From DAIQRJ01 sp963708795 (GTDB taxonomy: Bacteria; Actinomycetota; Actinomycetes; Propionibacteriales; DAIQRJ01): a stretch of DNA of 64,000 bases. Positions 17,136 through 26,481 of the stretch are shown piece after piece. The notes under the pieces were generated by a model. It ran no database searches. It was not told the origin of the DNA and saw only the letters and a program-made list of their open reading frames with translations. The position numbers and the translations under genes were made by a program. The number at the start of each line of letters is the position of its first letter. The first letter of the stretch is position 1. The DNA is taken from assembly GCA_963708795.1 (NCBI GenBank), contig CAVPUH010000002.1, forward strand, positions 1 to 64,000. Reading direction: 5' to 3'.

Positions 17136-17233
17136 GACACACCTGTGTTCCACAATGCGCAAGTCGACTTTCCAGATACGAAGGTCGAGTTGACAGAAAT
17201 CAGGGACATCCCTCACCTGACCCTGACCACGAG

Positions 17234-18454
17234 TCAGTACGAGACGGCGTAACCCGCGGCGGTCAGACCGCCGATGATCTCGTCGCAGTGCGCCGGACCA
17301 CGCGTCTCGAGGTCGATCGACACCTCGACCTCGTTCACCCCGAGGTCGGCGGACGTCCGGCGATGCAGCACCTCGAGCACGTTGGCGCCGGTCCCGGCGA
17401 CACAGGCGAGCAACGCGGCGAGGGAGCCGGGCCGGTCGGGGAAGCTGACCGTCACGGACAGGTAGCGGCCCGATGCGACGAGGCCATGACGGATCACGCG
17501 TGCGAGCAGCAAGGGATCGACGTTCCCCCCGGACAGGACGATCACCACCGGCGGCTCGAACGCGGCAGGGTCGTCGAGGACGGCCGCCACGCCGGCGGCT
17601 CCCGCCGGCTCCACGACGAGTTTGCCGCGTTCCAGCGTCGCCACCAGAGCACGCGAGAGCGAGTCTTCGGTGACCGTGCGCACGTCGTCGAAGCCGTCCA
17701 CCCCGGCGATCAGCGCGAACGGCACGTCACCGGGACGCCCGACCGAGATCCCGTCGGCCATCGTCGCCTTCGAGGCGAGGGCCACCGGGCGCCCGGCCGA
17801 GAGCGACGCCGGGTAGGCAGCGGCTCCACCAGCTTGAACCCCCACGAGACGGATCCGCTCGGCACCCGCTCGGCCGGCGCGGAGCGACACCGCGAGTCCG
17901 GCCGCGAGGCCACCACCGCCGATCGGGACGACGACCGTCCGGACCTCGGGACACTGCTCCAGGATCTCCAGCCCGACCGTGCCCTGGCCGGCCACGATGT
18001 CGGGATGGTCGAACGGGTGGATGAGCGTGGCGCCGGTCCGCTCGGCGAACTCGGCCGCGAGCACGAGGCACTCGTCGATCGACTCGCCGCCGACCAGGAC
18101 GTCGGCACCGTAGCCCCGGGTGGCGTTCTCCTTCGGAAGCGGCGCCCCGTCGGGCATGAAGACGGTGGCGGCGATCCCGAGCAACGACGCGGCGACCGCC
18201 ACCCCCTGCGCATGGTTACCGGCACTGGCGGTGACCACTCCGCGCGCACGTTCGGCCGGACCGAGCCGAGCCATCCGGGTATAGGCGCCGCGGACCTTGA
18301 ACGACCCGGCGCGCTGCAGGTTCTCGCACTTGAAGAGAACCGGACCGCCGACCAGCGTCCCGAGCCATCGCGAGACCTCCATCGGGCTCGGCTCGATGAC
18401 GTCGGCGAGCCCGTTGCGGGCGGCGAGCACGTCGGCGATGGTCACCTGCGGCAT
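17234..18454 (-). CDS. ilvA: threonine ammonia-lyase (threonine dehydratase) with ACT domain
   Basis: A 406-residue PLP enzyme from the ATG at 18454. It deaminates threonine to 2-oxobutanoate and ammonia, the entry to isoleucine synthesis or a catabolic step. The PLP lysine is in QRAGSFKVRGAYTRM (about residues 48-62), SAGNHAQGVAVAA and the phosphate-binding loop VPIGGGGLAAGLAVS are intact, and LSGGNVDPLLLARVI closes the catalytic domain. The last about 80 residues form an ACT domain (SVTVSFPDRPGSLAALLACV). A single ACT domain with this length is nearer to the short TdcB/IlvA2-like group than to E. coli IlvA, so the role may be catabolic. Confidence 0.9.
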   Translation of the reverse strand: MPQVTIADVLAARNGLADVIEPSPMEVSRWLGTLVGGPVLFKCENLQRAGSFKVRGAYTRMARLGPAERARGVVTASAGNHAQGVAVAASLLGIAATVFMPDGAPLPKENATRGYGADVLVGGESIDECLVLAAEFAERTGATLIHPFDHPDIVAGQGTVGLEILEQCPEVRTVVVPIGGGGLAAGLAVSLRAGRAGAERIRLVGVQAGGAAAYPASLSAGRPVALASKATMADGISVGRPGDVPFALIAGVDGFDDVRTVTEDSLSRALVATLERGKLVVEPAGAAGVAAVLDDPAAFEPPVVIVLSGGNVDPLLLARVIRHGLVASGRYLSVTVSFPDRPGSLAALLACVAGTGANVLEVLHRRTSADLGVNEVEVSIDLETRGPAHCDEIIGGLTAAGYAVSY

Positions 18455-18523
18455 GCCAGGCAGCTTGTCACGTCGGCACCGTTGTGACGTCGGCGACAAA
18501 ACACAGGTTGTCGAAGCAATCAA

Positions 18524-18560
18524 GTTGCATCGCACAAGCAACCATATAAGCTTGCATGCA
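18524..18560. promoter_or_regulatory. candidate MarR operator and promoter
   Basis: An inverted repeat GTTGC/GCAAC (18524-18528 and 18538-18542) is followed by TATAAG and the self-complementary TGCATGCA (18553-18560). The stretch is AT-rich and lies between ilvA (start 18454) and the marR start (18625), where MarR-type autoregulators usually bind. TATAAG could serve as a -10 element for the efflux operon. Confidence 0.5.
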
Positions 18561-18624
18561 GCAAACAATTCTTCCGCCGCGGCTTCCCAGCCACGACCAG
18601 CGCCGGATCGAGCAGAGAAGGTCG

Positions 18625-19122
18625 ATGTCCGCCAACACCACACCCGCACCGGAAGCCGGCCTCGCCGACACCTGCCCGGTTCGTTCCACGACCGCCGAGA
18701 GCGACGAACTCCTGGTCAGCTTCCTCCGGCTCGGCCGTGCCCTGAAGTCGGCGCACCCGCAGGAACTCGAGCCACCCCAGTCGTTCATCCTCCACATCCT
18801 CTGTGAACACGACGGCACCCGTCTGTCCGACCTCGCGGGCATGATCCGCCTCGACGCGTCGACGGCCAGCCGACATGTCCGCGGCCTCGAGCAACTCGGC
18901 TACCTCCAGCGGGCCACCGACCCCGACGACGGACGCGCCAGCCGGCTCTCCGTCACCGATGCCGGCCGGGCCGCACTGGGGCGCCAGTTCGAAGCCAACC
19001 GCAAGCGCATCGCCAACATCATGCGCAATTGGTCCGACGACGACGTCGCCTCTCTCCGCGGTTATCTCGCCCGCCTCACCCGTGACATCGAACTCGACCA
19101 CAACGAAAGCAGCCCTCGATGA
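18625..19122 (+). CDS. MarR family transcriptional regulator
   Basis: A 165-residue winged-helix regulator from the ATG at 18625 (AGAAGG upstream; an ATG at 18556 lies inside the likely operator and is less likely). The winged-helix core is ILHILCEHDGTRLSDLAGMI, RLDASTASRHVRGLEQLGYL and ATDPDDGRASRLSVTDAGRA, the last being the wing with the conserved DxRxxxLxLT-like pattern. It overlaps the DHA2 transporter gene by 4 bp (ATGA), so regulator and pump are one operon, presumably self-repressed until a ligand binds. Confidence 0.9.
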   Translation: MSANTTPAPEAGLADTCPVRSTTAESDELLVSFLRLGRALKSAHPQELEPPQSFILHILCEHDGTRLSDLAGMIRLDASTASRHVRGLEQLGYLQRATDPDDGRASRLSVTDAGRAALGRQFEANRKRIANIMRNWSDDDVASLRGYLARLTRDIELDHNESSPR

Positions 19123-20858
19123 GTGAGAAGACCCTCGATCCGGTCGATGCCGGCACCGAGCCAGACCAGCGGCCTGCCGGTCGGCACGCCGTCGGCAAGA
19201 CCGGAGCCACCGCCCGCGCGGCAGTCGCCGCCGAGGCACCCCCGGCACCACCGGCCACCGTGACTCCGCCGGAGGACGGCGGCGTCCACAACGCCTACAT
19301 GTCGCACCGCGAGATCCTCGTGGTGCTGTTCGGCCTGATGGCCGGCATGCTCCTGGCCGCACTCGACCAGTCCATCGTCGGTGTCGCGCTCCCGCGGATC
19401 GTCTCCGACCTCGGCGGCCTCGACAAGCTGTCCTGGGTCGTCACCGCCTACCTGCTCACCTCCACCGCCAGCACGCCGCTGTGGGGCAAGATCTCCGACT
19501 TGTACGGTCGCCGCCCGATCTTCCAGTCGGCGATCATCATCTTCCTGGTCGGCTCGCTGCTGGCCGGCTTCTCCCAGAACATGGAGGAGCTCATCGGCTT
19601 CCGGGCCATCCAGGGCCTCGGTGCGGGTGGTCTGATGGCCCTCGCGTTCGCGATCATCGGTGACGTCATCCCGCCTCGTGAGCGGGGTCGCTACCAGGGC
19701 TACTTCGGTGCGGTCTTCGGTATCTCCTCGGTTGCCGGGCCCCTTCTCGGTGGCTGGCTGACCGACGGCCCGGGCTGGAAGTGGATCTTCTGGATCAACA
19801 TCCCGATCGGCCTCGTCGCGCTCATCATCACGTCCCGGGCGCTGAAGATGCCGCGGATCCACCAGAACGCCAAGGTCGACTGGATCGGCGCCGCCCTCAT
19901 CGTCGGCTCCGTGAGCTCGCTCCTGCTCTACCTGTCCTGGCGGGGCAAGGACTACGGCTGGACGGACACCTTCGCACTCGTGCTGTTGATCGGTGGCCTG
20001 GCGCTCGCCGCGCTGTTCGTCTGGACCGAGACGAGAGTGGCCGAGCCGATCCTGCCGATGCGGCTCTTCAAGAACCGCACGTTCTCCGTCGGCAACATCT
20101 TCGGGTTCCTGATGGGCTTCGGGATGTTCGGCGGGATCATCTACCTGCCGGTGTACTTCCAGACCGTCAAGGGCTGGACACCGACCCAGTCCGGTCTCGC
20201 CATGCTCCCGCTGGTGTGCGGCATCTTCGCCACCTCCATCTCCTCGGGTCAGCTGATGAGCAAGACCGGCCGCTACAAGATCTTCCCGATCCTCGGCGGA
20301 GCGATCCTCACGGTCGCGATGGTCCTGCTGTCGACGATGAAGGTCGACACGCCGATCTGGCAGATCTTCGTGTTCGAGTTCCTGATGGGTGCCGGTCTGG
20401 GTCTGTCGATGCAGACGATCACGGTCGCCGTCCAGAACGCCATCGAGCGTCGCGACATGGGCGTCGCCACCAGCGGTGTGACGTTCTTCCGATCGATGGG
20501 TGGCGCCTTCGGCACCGCCATCCTCGGCGCGGTTCTCACCTCACGCCTGACCACTCACATCCGCGAGGTCCTGCCCGCGAACCTGAGCGGTCAACTGCCT
20601 GCCGGTGCCACGTCGGACATCTCGAAGATCGCGAACCTGCCGCCCGTCGTGAAGGCGCCGGTGCTCGAGGGCTTCGTCATGGCCATGCACGACGTGTTCC
20701 TCACGGCTGCTCCGTTCATGTTCGCGGCCTTCGTGGTGGCCTTCTTCCTCAAGGAGGTCCCGATGAAGGGTTACGGCGAGGAGCACGGCATGATCGCCCC
20801 CGGCGAAGGCCAGGCCATCACAGAGGAGGACGCTCAGGTCGCGGTCATGCCGCACTGA
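19119..20858 (+). CDS. MFS drug efflux transporter, DHA2 (EmrB/QacA) type
   Basis: A 579-residue protein from the ATG at 19119. After a 55-residue Ala/Pro-rich cytoplasmic N-terminus there are 14 predicted membrane helices. Motif D1 in TM1 is GMLLAALDQSIVGVALPRIV, motif A is GKISDLYGRRPIFQ, and LLGGWLTDGPGWKWIFWINI is the motif C/G region typical of EmrB/QacA pumps. It exports drugs in exchange for protons; the substrate is unknown. It is co-transcribed with marR and followed by a strong terminator. Confidence 0.92.
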   Translation: MSEKTLDPVDAGTEPDQRPAGRHAVGKTGATARAAVAAEAPPAPPATVTPPEDGGVHNAYMSHREILVVLFGLMAGMLLAALDQSIVGVALPRIVSDLGGLDKLSWVVTAYLLTSTASTPLWGKISDLYGRRPIFQSAIIIFLVGSLLAGFSQNMEELIGFRAIQGLGAGGLMALAFAIIGDVIPPRERGRYQGYFGAVFGISSVAGPLLGGWLTDGPGWKWIFWINIPIGLVALIITSRALKMPRIHQNAKVDWIGAALIVGSVSSLLLYLSWRGKDYGWTDTFALVLLIGGLALAALFVWTETRVAEPILPMRLFKNRTFSVGNIFGFLMGFGMFGGIIYLPVYFQTVKGWTPTQSGLAMLPLVCGIFATSISSGQLMSKTGRYKIFPILGGAILTVAMVLLSTMKVDTPIWQIFVFEFLMGAGLGLSMQTITVAVQNAIERRDMGVATSGVTFFRSMGGAFGTAILGAVLTSRLTTHIREVLPANLSGQLPAGATSDISKIANLPPVVKAPVLEGFVMAMHDVFLTAAPFMFAAFVVAFFLKEVPMKGYGEEHGMIAPGEGQAITEEDAQVAVMPH

Positions 20859-20886
20859 TCGCGTTCAGCATCCGAGCGTTCCCAGC

Positions 20887-20927
20887 ACGGGGCGTGTCCT
20901 GTCGCACCACGACAGGGCACGCCCCGT
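20887..20927 (+). terminator. strong hairpin terminator after the efflux operon
   Basis: A long stem pairs ACGGGGCGTG-T-CCTGTCG with CGACAGG-G-CACGCCCCGT around the loop CACCA, 28 bp after the transporter stop and 17 bp before the next start. The T-run is short, as is usual in this genome type. Confidence 0.75.
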
Positions 20928-20943
20928 TGCCTATGTTGGGGCC

Positions 20944-21456
20944 GTGAGCTCCCCCAACGCCCCGGTGTCCGCGGCCGAACTCTTCCGGCCCGAGGCCGAT
21001 TGGAAACCGGTGGAGCCGGCTCTCGCCACCGTCCGACGGCTCATCCTCGGGATCGCGTGCGGGATCGTCGCGGCCGGAGTCGCCGTCGTCCTCGCGCTGG
21101 TCGCCCCGTCGTGGACGATCGCCGTCCCTGTGGTCGTGGCCCTTGCGGCGTACGGCTTCGGGTGGGTCCTCATCGGTCGCAACCGCCGGTCCTGGCACTA
21201 CGCCGAGCGTGCCGAGGACCTGCTGGTCACCCATGGCGTCATGTTCCGATCCCTGGTCGTCGTGCCGTACGGGCGCATGCAGTACGTCGACCTCCAGTCC
21301 GGTCCGCTCCAGCGCGCCTTCGGGATCGCGACGATCGAGCTGCACACGGCGACCCCCGACACCGACGCCCGGATCCCCGGACTGACACCTGACGACGCGG
21401 CTCGGCTGCGCGAACAGCTCGCGTCGCTCGGCCACGCGCAGTCCTCGGGCCTGTGA
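20944..21456 (+). CDS. bacterial PH-domain membrane protein (YdbS-like)
   Basis: A 170-residue protein from the GTG at 20944. Two transmembrane helices (about residues 30-75) are followed by one bPH2 domain (RSWHYAERAEDLLVTHGVMF, VVVPYGRMQYVDLQSGPLQR). It is the smaller member of the YdbS/YdbT pair. Its stop overlaps the start of the larger partner (GTGA). Their function is unknown; in Bacillus the pair is linked to stress or bacteriocin resistance. Confidence 0.85.
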   Translation: MSSPNAPVSAAELFRPEADWKPVEPALATVRRLILGIACGIVAAGVAVVLALVAPSWTIAVPVVVALAAYGFGWVLIGRNRRSWHYAERAEDLLVTHGVMFRSLVVVPYGRMQYVDLQSGPLQRAFGIATIELHTATPDTDARIPGLTPDDAARLREQLASLGHAQSSGL

Positions 21457-22847
21457 CGCCCACCGAGGCGGGATCGCCGAACGGGCCGGCCGAGGTGGCA
21501 CTGCCGGACGAGCCCGATCCGGACGGCGAGCGCCTGCACCCGCTCACGCCCGTGTTCCGAGGCGGCGGCCTGGCGCTCATCGTGATGGTCGCCGTCGTGC
21601 GCGATCAGCTCAACGACCTGCGGCTCGGCGTCATCGGCATCGCGCTCGCCACTGTCGTCGTCGTCGGCGGCGCCTACGGATTCGCCACCTGGTTCTTCAC
21701 CCGCTACCGGCTCACCGACGACTCGTTGCGCATCAACACCGGCCCGATCGTCCGCCGTCATCGCGTCCTGCGCTACGACCGGCTCCAGGCCGTCGACGTG
21801 AACCAACCGTTCCTGGCGCGACTGTTCGGACTGGCCGAGCTGCGGATGGACGTCGCCGGCGGCAGCAAGGCCGAGGGAAAGCTCGGGTACTTCCGGCTCG
21901 GCGAGGCCCAGGCACTCCGAGCCCGCCTGCTCGCCCGCGCGGCCGGCCTGCATGCCGACACTCCGACGGCACCCGAGCACGTCGTGCTGACCGTGCCGAC
22001 CGGTCGAGTGGTCGGGGCGACGTTGATCTCGACCCCCGTCGTCGGCGCGTTCCTCGGCGCGCTCGTCGTCGTCGCGCTGACGATGGCTTTCGACCAACCC
22101 ATCGGGCTGCTCGTCCTGATCCCGTGGGTGGTGGGTGTGCTGACGCCGATCTACCGCAACATCACGAGGCTGGGCGGCTTCACGCTCTCGAGCTCACCCG
22201 ACGGCCTGCGGGTCCGCCACGGTCTGACCGGCGTGGAGCACCAGACGCTCCCGCCCGGACGGATCCAGGGACTGGCCATCACCCAGTCGCTGCTCTGGCG
22301 GCTGTTGGGCTGGTACCGGGTCGAGGTGGATGTGGCCGGCATGGGCGGCCAGGACCGGGGCGACACCTCATCGGCCGTCGTGCTGCCGGTAGGCGACCTC
22401 ACCCACATGGCGCTGGTCGTGGAGCGGCTGTTCGGGTCGATCGACCCGCTGCAGATCAGCCGCCACCGCGCGCCCGGACGCGCCCGGTGGCTCCGGCCGG
22501 TGGGAACGTCCTTTCTCTCCTGGGGGTGCGACGAGACGGTCTTCGTCAGCGCCAAGGGCTGGATCGACCGGCGCATCGACGTCGTTCCGCACGCCAAGAC
22601 CCAGTCCGTCCGGATCACGCAGGGCCCGGTCCAGCGGCGCCTGCGGCTCGCCACCGTGCATGTGGACACCCCGGTCGGTCCGGTGAACGCGGCCGCGCTG
22701 CACCGGGACACGGCCGAGGCCTCCTGGCTCGCCCGGAGTCAGATCGAACGGGCCCACCTGCTCCGCTCGCGGTCCTCCGGCGACCAGTGGATGCGCGTTC
22801 CGCCGGCTGCCCCCAGCCGAGGTGGGAAAGGTGCCGGCTCCGCATGA
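21453..22847 (+). CDS. bacterial PH-domain membrane protein with three bPH2 modules (YdbT-like)
   Basis: A 464-residue membrane protein from the GTG at 21453, overlapping the YdbS-like gene. Pairs of membrane helices alternate with three bPH2 domains: RYRLTDDSLRINTGPIVRRH with LRYDRLQAVDVNQPFLAR (about 90-170), FTLSSSPDGLRVRHGLTGVE with LPPGRIQGLAITQSLLWR (about 245-315), and WIDRRIDVVPHAKTQSVRIT with GPVQRRLRLATVHVDTP (about 370-420). The modules resemble each other and the single module of the partner, so they arose by duplication. The two proteins probably form one complex. Confidence 0.85.
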   Translation: MTPTEAGSPNGPAEVALPDEPDPDGERLHPLTPVFRGGGLALIVMVAVVRDQLNDLRLGVIGIALATVVVVGGAYGFATWFFTRYRLTDDSLRINTGPIVRRHRVLRYDRLQAVDVNQPFLARLFGLAELRMDVAGGSKAEGKLGYFRLGEAQALRARLLARAAGLHADTPTAPEHVVLTVPTGRVVGATLISTPVVGAFLGALVVVALTMAFDQPIGLLVLIPWVVGVLTPIYRNITRLGGFTLSSSPDGLRVRHGLTGVEHQTLPPGRIQGLAITQSLLWRLLGWYRVEVDVAGMGGQDRGDTSSAVVLPVGDLTHMALVVERLFGSIDPLQISRHRAPGRARWLRPVGTSFLSWGCDETVFVSAKGWIDRRIDVVPHAKTQSVRITQGPVQRRLRLATVHVDTPVGPVNAAALHRDTAEASWLARSQIERAHLLRSRSSGDQWMRVPPAAPSRGGKGAGSA

Positions 22848-22992
22848 TCGGTCACGTCGTGCATCCGCGTGTCGGTGGACTCCGGTATGGGTAGGGGAAT
22901 GCCCGGGCCGTGAGCACTTCCGCGAATCGGGAACATGAGCTCGTCGCACGACGGTTGCACGACCACGCGCACGTGAGTTGGACGGAGACGCC

Positions 22993-24129
22993 ATGATCCG
23001 CTTCGAGCAGGTGACGAAGCGTTACGACGACGGCACGGTGGCCGTCGACGCGCTCGACCTCGAGGCGCCGACCGGGCGCATCACCACCATGGTCGGGCCG
23101 TCGGGCTGCGGGAAGACCACGTCGCTGCGCATGGTCAACCGGATGATCGCGCCCACGTCGGGTCGCATCATGCTCGACGATCGTGACACCGCGTCCGTTC
23201 CGGCCGCCCAGCTCCGCCGCGGGATCGGCTACGTCATCCAGAACGCGGGTCTGTTCCCCCACCGCACCGTCGCCGACAACATCAGCACCGTGCCCCGGCT
23301 GCTGGGGTGGTCGAAGGCGAAGTCGAAGGCCCGCGCGCTCGAGCTGCTCGAGCGCGTCGGACTGCCAGCGCAGATGGCCACGCGCTACCCGGGCCAGCTC
23401 TCCGGTGGTCAGCAACAGCGGGTCGGCGTCGCTCGGGCGCTGGCCGCCGACCCGCCGGTGATGCTCATGGACGAGCCGTTCAGCGCGGTCGACCCGGTGG
23501 TGCGCACGCAACTGCAGGACGAGTTCCTGAGGCTCCAGGACGAACTGGGCAAGACCATCCTGTTCGTGACCCACGACATCGACGAGGCGATCAAGCTGGG
23601 TGACACCGTCGTGGTCCTCCGGGTCGGCGGAAAGCTGGCGCAGGTCGGCCCGCCACGCGACGTGTTGACCTACCCGGCCGACGACTTCGTGGCCGACTTC
23701 GTAGGCCGCGACCGCGGCTACCGCGCGCTCGGATTCGCCGGCGCCCCCACCCGCCTGTCGGTCGAGGCGGAACCCACCATCGAGATCGGCGCGCCGATCA
23801 GCTCGGCGAGCCCGCGCGACGACGGGTGGCAGCTCGTCGTGGGGCACGACGGCGCTCCGGCCGGCTGGCTCGACATCACCGCAGAGGATCCGCACGGCGT
23901 CGTCGACGCGGCTCGGCTGCGGCGATCCGGCACGGTGGCAGGCGTGGACGATTCGTTGCGCGCCCTGCTCGACGCGGCCCTGTCGTCTCCGTCGGGCCGG
24001 GGCGTGCTCGTCGACGGCGATCGGCGCGTCGCCGGAACGGTCACGGCCGAAGTCGTGCTCGCCGCCATCAACGCCGCGCGCGAGCCGTCCGCCGGCTCGC
24101 TCTCCGCCGTCGACAGCGAGTCGCCGTGA
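22993..24129 (+). CDS. osmoprotectant ABC transporter, ATP-binding subunit with CBS-like C-terminus
   Basis: A 378-residue ATPase from the ATG at 22993. It powers import of glycine betaine, choline or related solutes. Walker A is VGPSGCGKTTS (about residues 33-43), the signature LSGGQQQRVGVARAL, Walker B VMLMDEPFSAVD, and the H-loop FVTHDIDEAIK. The C-terminal about 90 residues (AARLRRSGTVAGVDDSLRAL ... VLVDGDRRVAGTVTAEVVLA) look like a single CBS-type sensor, as in OpuCA, where CBS domains sense ionic strength. It is the first gene of a four-gene operon; its stop overlaps the first permease start. Confidence 0.9.
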   Translation: MIRFEQVTKRYDDGTVAVDALDLEAPTGRITTMVGPSGCGKTTSLRMVNRMIAPTSGRIMLDDRDTASVPAAQLRRGIGYVIQNAGLFPHRTVADNISTVPRLLGWSKAKSKARALELLERVGLPAQMATRYPGQLSGGQQQRVGVARALAADPPVMLMDEPFSAVDPVVRTQLQDEFLRLQDELGKTILFVTHDIDEAIKLGDTVVVLRVGGKLAQVGPPRDVLTYPADDFVADFVGRDRGYRALGFAGAPTRLSVEAEPTIEIGAPISSASPRDDGWQLVVGHDGAPAGWLDITAEDPHGVVDAARLRRSGTVAGVDDSLRALLDAALSSPSGRGVLVDGDRRVAGTVTAEVVLAAINAAREPSAGSLSAVDSESP

Positions 24130-24794
24130 GCGGCCTGATCAGCGGCATCGGCGACTACCTGTCGATCTACTGGCACCAGGTGCTGGTCGACCTCGGGTGG
24201 CACATCGTGCTGTCGCTCGTGCCGGTCGTCCTGGGTCTGGCCATCTCGCTGCCACTCGGCTGGCTGGCCTTCCGGTACTCCTGGAGCTACCCGCCGCTGG
24301 TCAGCGTGGCCGGCATTCTCTACACGATCCCGTCACTCGCGCTGTTCGTGCTGATGCCGCCGATCCTCGGCACGAAGATCCTCGACCCCGTCAACGTGGT
24401 CATCGCGCTGACGATCTACACGGTGGCATTGCTCGTCCGGGTGGTGGCCGACGCGTTGTCCTCCGTCCCGACCGAGGTACGCCAGTCCGCACTCGCCATG
24501 GGCTACACCGGCGCCCAGCGGTTCTTCCGGGTCGACCTCCCGGTGGCGGTGCCGGTCATCGCCGCCGGGCTCCGCGTGGCGGTGGTCTCGAACGTCAGCA
24601 TGGTGTCGGTCGCCGCCGTGATCGGGATCCCCCAACTCGGGCAGCTGTTCACGATCGGGTTCCAGCTGGGCAACTACTCGCCCATCGTGCTCGGCATCGT
24701 GCTCTGCCTCCTTCTCGCGTTGATCTTCGACTCGCTCATCCTCGTCGGGCTGCGGATCCTGACCCCGTGGCGCGTCGCACGGAGGTCCTCGTGA
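24126..24794 (+). CDS. osmoprotectant ABC transporter permease (OpuCB-like)
   Basis: A 222-residue permease from the GTG at 24126 with five to six membrane helices. The EAA-type loop that docks the ATPase is VPTEVRQSALAMGYTGAQRF (about residues 118-137). The end VSMVSVAAVIGIPQLGQLFTI is typical of the OpuCB/YehY group. It overlaps both neighbours by 4 bp, so the whole operon is translationally coupled, and it pairs with the second permease as a heterodimer. Confidence 0.9.
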   Translation: MSGLISGIGDYLSIYWHQVLVDLGWHIVLSLVPVVLGLAISLPLGWLAFRYSWSYPPLVSVAGILYTIPSLALFVLMPPILGTKILDPVNVVIALTIYTVALLVRVVADALSSVPTEVRQSALAMGYTGAQRFFRVDLPVAVPVIAAGLRVAVVSNVSMVSVAAVIGIPQLGQLFTIGFQLGNYSPIVLGIVLCLLLALIFDSLILVGLRILTPWRVARRSS

Positions 24795-25474
24795 TCTCCT
24801 CCGTCGGGGCATGGCTGACCGATCCGGTCAACTGGCACGGGACCGACGGGATCCCCAACCGCCTGCTCGAACACCTGGCCTGGTCCGCGATCTCGGTGCT
24901 CATCGCCTTCCTGATCGCGTTCCCGCTCGGGTTGCTCATCGGACACACGGGTAAGGGCACCTTCCTCGTCGCCGGGTCGGCCAACGCCCTGCGCGCGCTG
25001 CCCACCCTCGGGCTGCTGATCCTGCTCGTCCTGATCTTCACGAGCCACACGCCCGGGCTCGCCGGCTACCGGGTGCCGGCGTTGATCGTGCTGGTGCTGC
25101 TCGCGATACCGCCGATCCTGTCGGGCACCTATGCCGGCGTGGCGAACGTCGATCCGGCGGTGCGAGATGCGGCCGTGGGGATGGGCATGACCGGGAGCAA
25201 GGTGGCGTGGACGGTCGAGGTGCCGATCGCGACGCCGCTGATCCTGGGCGGGCTGCGCAGCGCGATCCTGCAGGTGGTCGCGACCGCGACGGTCATCGCC
25301 TACGTGTCGCTCGGCGGTCTGGGCCGTTTCGTCCTCGACGGCCTCGGCCAGCAGGACTACCCACAGATGGCCGGCGGCGCGATCCTCGTCGCCGCGCTGG
25401 CGATCGTCCTCGATCTCCTCATGGCAGGAGTGCAACGTGTCACCTCCACCCCGGCGGCTCGGCCGTCCACCTGA
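24791..25474 (+). CDS. osmoprotectant ABC transporter permease (OpuCD-like)
   Basis: A 227-residue permease from the GTG at 24791 (GGAGG just upstream). It shares the architecture of the previous gene: hydrophobic helices, NALRALPTLGLLILLVLIF near residue 60, and the ATPase-docking loop VDPAVRDAAVGMGMTGSKVA at about 120-139. It also has the conserved YVSLGGLGRFVLDGLGQQDY near the C-terminus. It forms the heterodimeric channel with the preceding permease. Confidence 0.9.
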   Translation: MISSVGAWLTDPVNWHGTDGIPNRLLEHLAWSAISVLIAFLIAFPLGLLIGHTGKGTFLVAGSANALRALPTLGLLILLVLIFTSHTPGLAGYRVPALIVLVLLAIPPILSGTYAGVANVDPAVRDAAVGMGMTGSKVAWTVEVPIATPLILGGLRSAILQVVATATVIAYVSLGGLGRFVLDGLGQQDYPQMAGGAILVAALAIVLDLLMAGVQRVTSTPAARPST

Positions 25475-25543
25475 CCCGACCGTCACCGAACTGTCACCCA
25501 TCGACATGCGAACGCCCGAACGAACCGTGAAAGGGTTCCGACC

Positions 25544-26479
25544 ATGAAGTCCACGCACAAGTCACTCGCAGCCGCGGCTGCCGCGACGCTCGCCCTCCTG
25601 CTCGTCCTCACCGGCTGCGGCAAGTCCGACGACCCACTCGCCGCCGGCGCCACCACGAGCGCGTCCGCCGGTGGGAGCGAGTCGATCATCATCGGCTCGG
25701 CGAACTTCCCCGAGTCCACGCTGGTCGCCAACATCTACATGGCCGCCCTTCAGGCGAAGGACGTCAAGGTCAGCTCGAAGTTCAACATCGGCAACCGCGA
25801 GGCGTACCTGCCGGGCCTGCAGGACGGGTCGATCGACCTGATCCCCGAGTACACGGGCAACCTGCTGCAGAGCTACGACTCGTCGTTCACGGTCACCTCG
25901 CCCGACGAGGTGTACGCCGAACTCAAGACGAAGCTGCCCGCGGCGCTGACCGTCCTCGACCAGTCGAAGGCTCAGGACACGGATGCCGTCGTCGTCACCA
26001 AGGCGACCGCCGACAAGTACAACCTCAAGACGATCGCCGACCTCGCTCCGGTCGCCGGTCAGCTGACCCTGGGTGGCTCGTCGGAGTGGAAGACCCGCAA
26101 GAAGTCGGGTGTCCCGGCCCTGCAGAGCGTGTACGGCGTGACCTTCAAGGACTACGTGACGCTCGACGCCGGTGGAAAGCTGACCAAGAACGCCCTCACC
26201 ACCGGCCGCATCCAAGCCGGTGACGTGTTCAGCACCGACTCCGACATCAGCAAGAACGGCTGGGTCGTGCTCGAGGACCCGAAGTCGATGTTCGCCGCGC
26301 AGAACCTGGTGCCGCTGATCAACAAGTCGAAGGTGAACGACACGGTGTCGGCCGCGCTGAACGCCGTTTCGGCCAAGCTCACCACCGAGGAGCTCCTGAA
26401 GCTCAACTCCGATGTCGCGGGCGGTACCGACCCGGCCGTGGTCGCCAAGCAGTGGCTGACGGAGCAGGGCCTCATCTGA
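25544..26479 (+). CDS. osmoprotectant ABC transporter substrate-binding lipoprotein (OpuCC/OsmF-like)
   Basis: A 311-residue lipoprotein from the ATG at 25544. The signal peptide ends in a lipobox (LLLVLTGC, Cys at about residue 24), followed by a short Ala/Ser linker. IIIGSANFPESTLVANIYMA and IGNREAYLPGLQDGSIDLIPE are the hallmark segments of the choline/glycine-betaine binding (OpuAC-like type II) family, and LIPEYTGNLLQSY gives part of the binding pocket. It delivers solute to the two permeases and closes the operon, 69 bp after the second permease. Confidence 0.92.
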   Translation: MKSTHKSLAAAAAATLALLLVLTGCGKSDDPLAAGATTSASAGGSESIIIGSANFPESTLVANIYMAALQAKDVKVSSKFNIGNREAYLPGLQDGSIDLIPEYTGNLLQSYDSSFTVTSPDEVYAELKTKLPAALTVLDQSKAQDTDAVVVTKATADKYNLKTIADLAPVAGQLTLGGSSEWKTRKKSGVPALQSVYGVTFKDYVTLDAGGKLTKNALTTGRIQAGDVFSTDSDISKNGWVVLEDPKSMFAAQNLVPLINKSKVNDTVSAALNAVSAKLTTEELLKLNSDVAGGTDPAVVAKQWLTEQGLI

Positions 26480-26481
26480 GC

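Noticed and set aside
22848..22992. A stress sigma-factor promoter before the osmoprotectant operon
   Set aside because: A GGGTAG-like -10 is present near 22888 but no convincing -35 at the right spacing.
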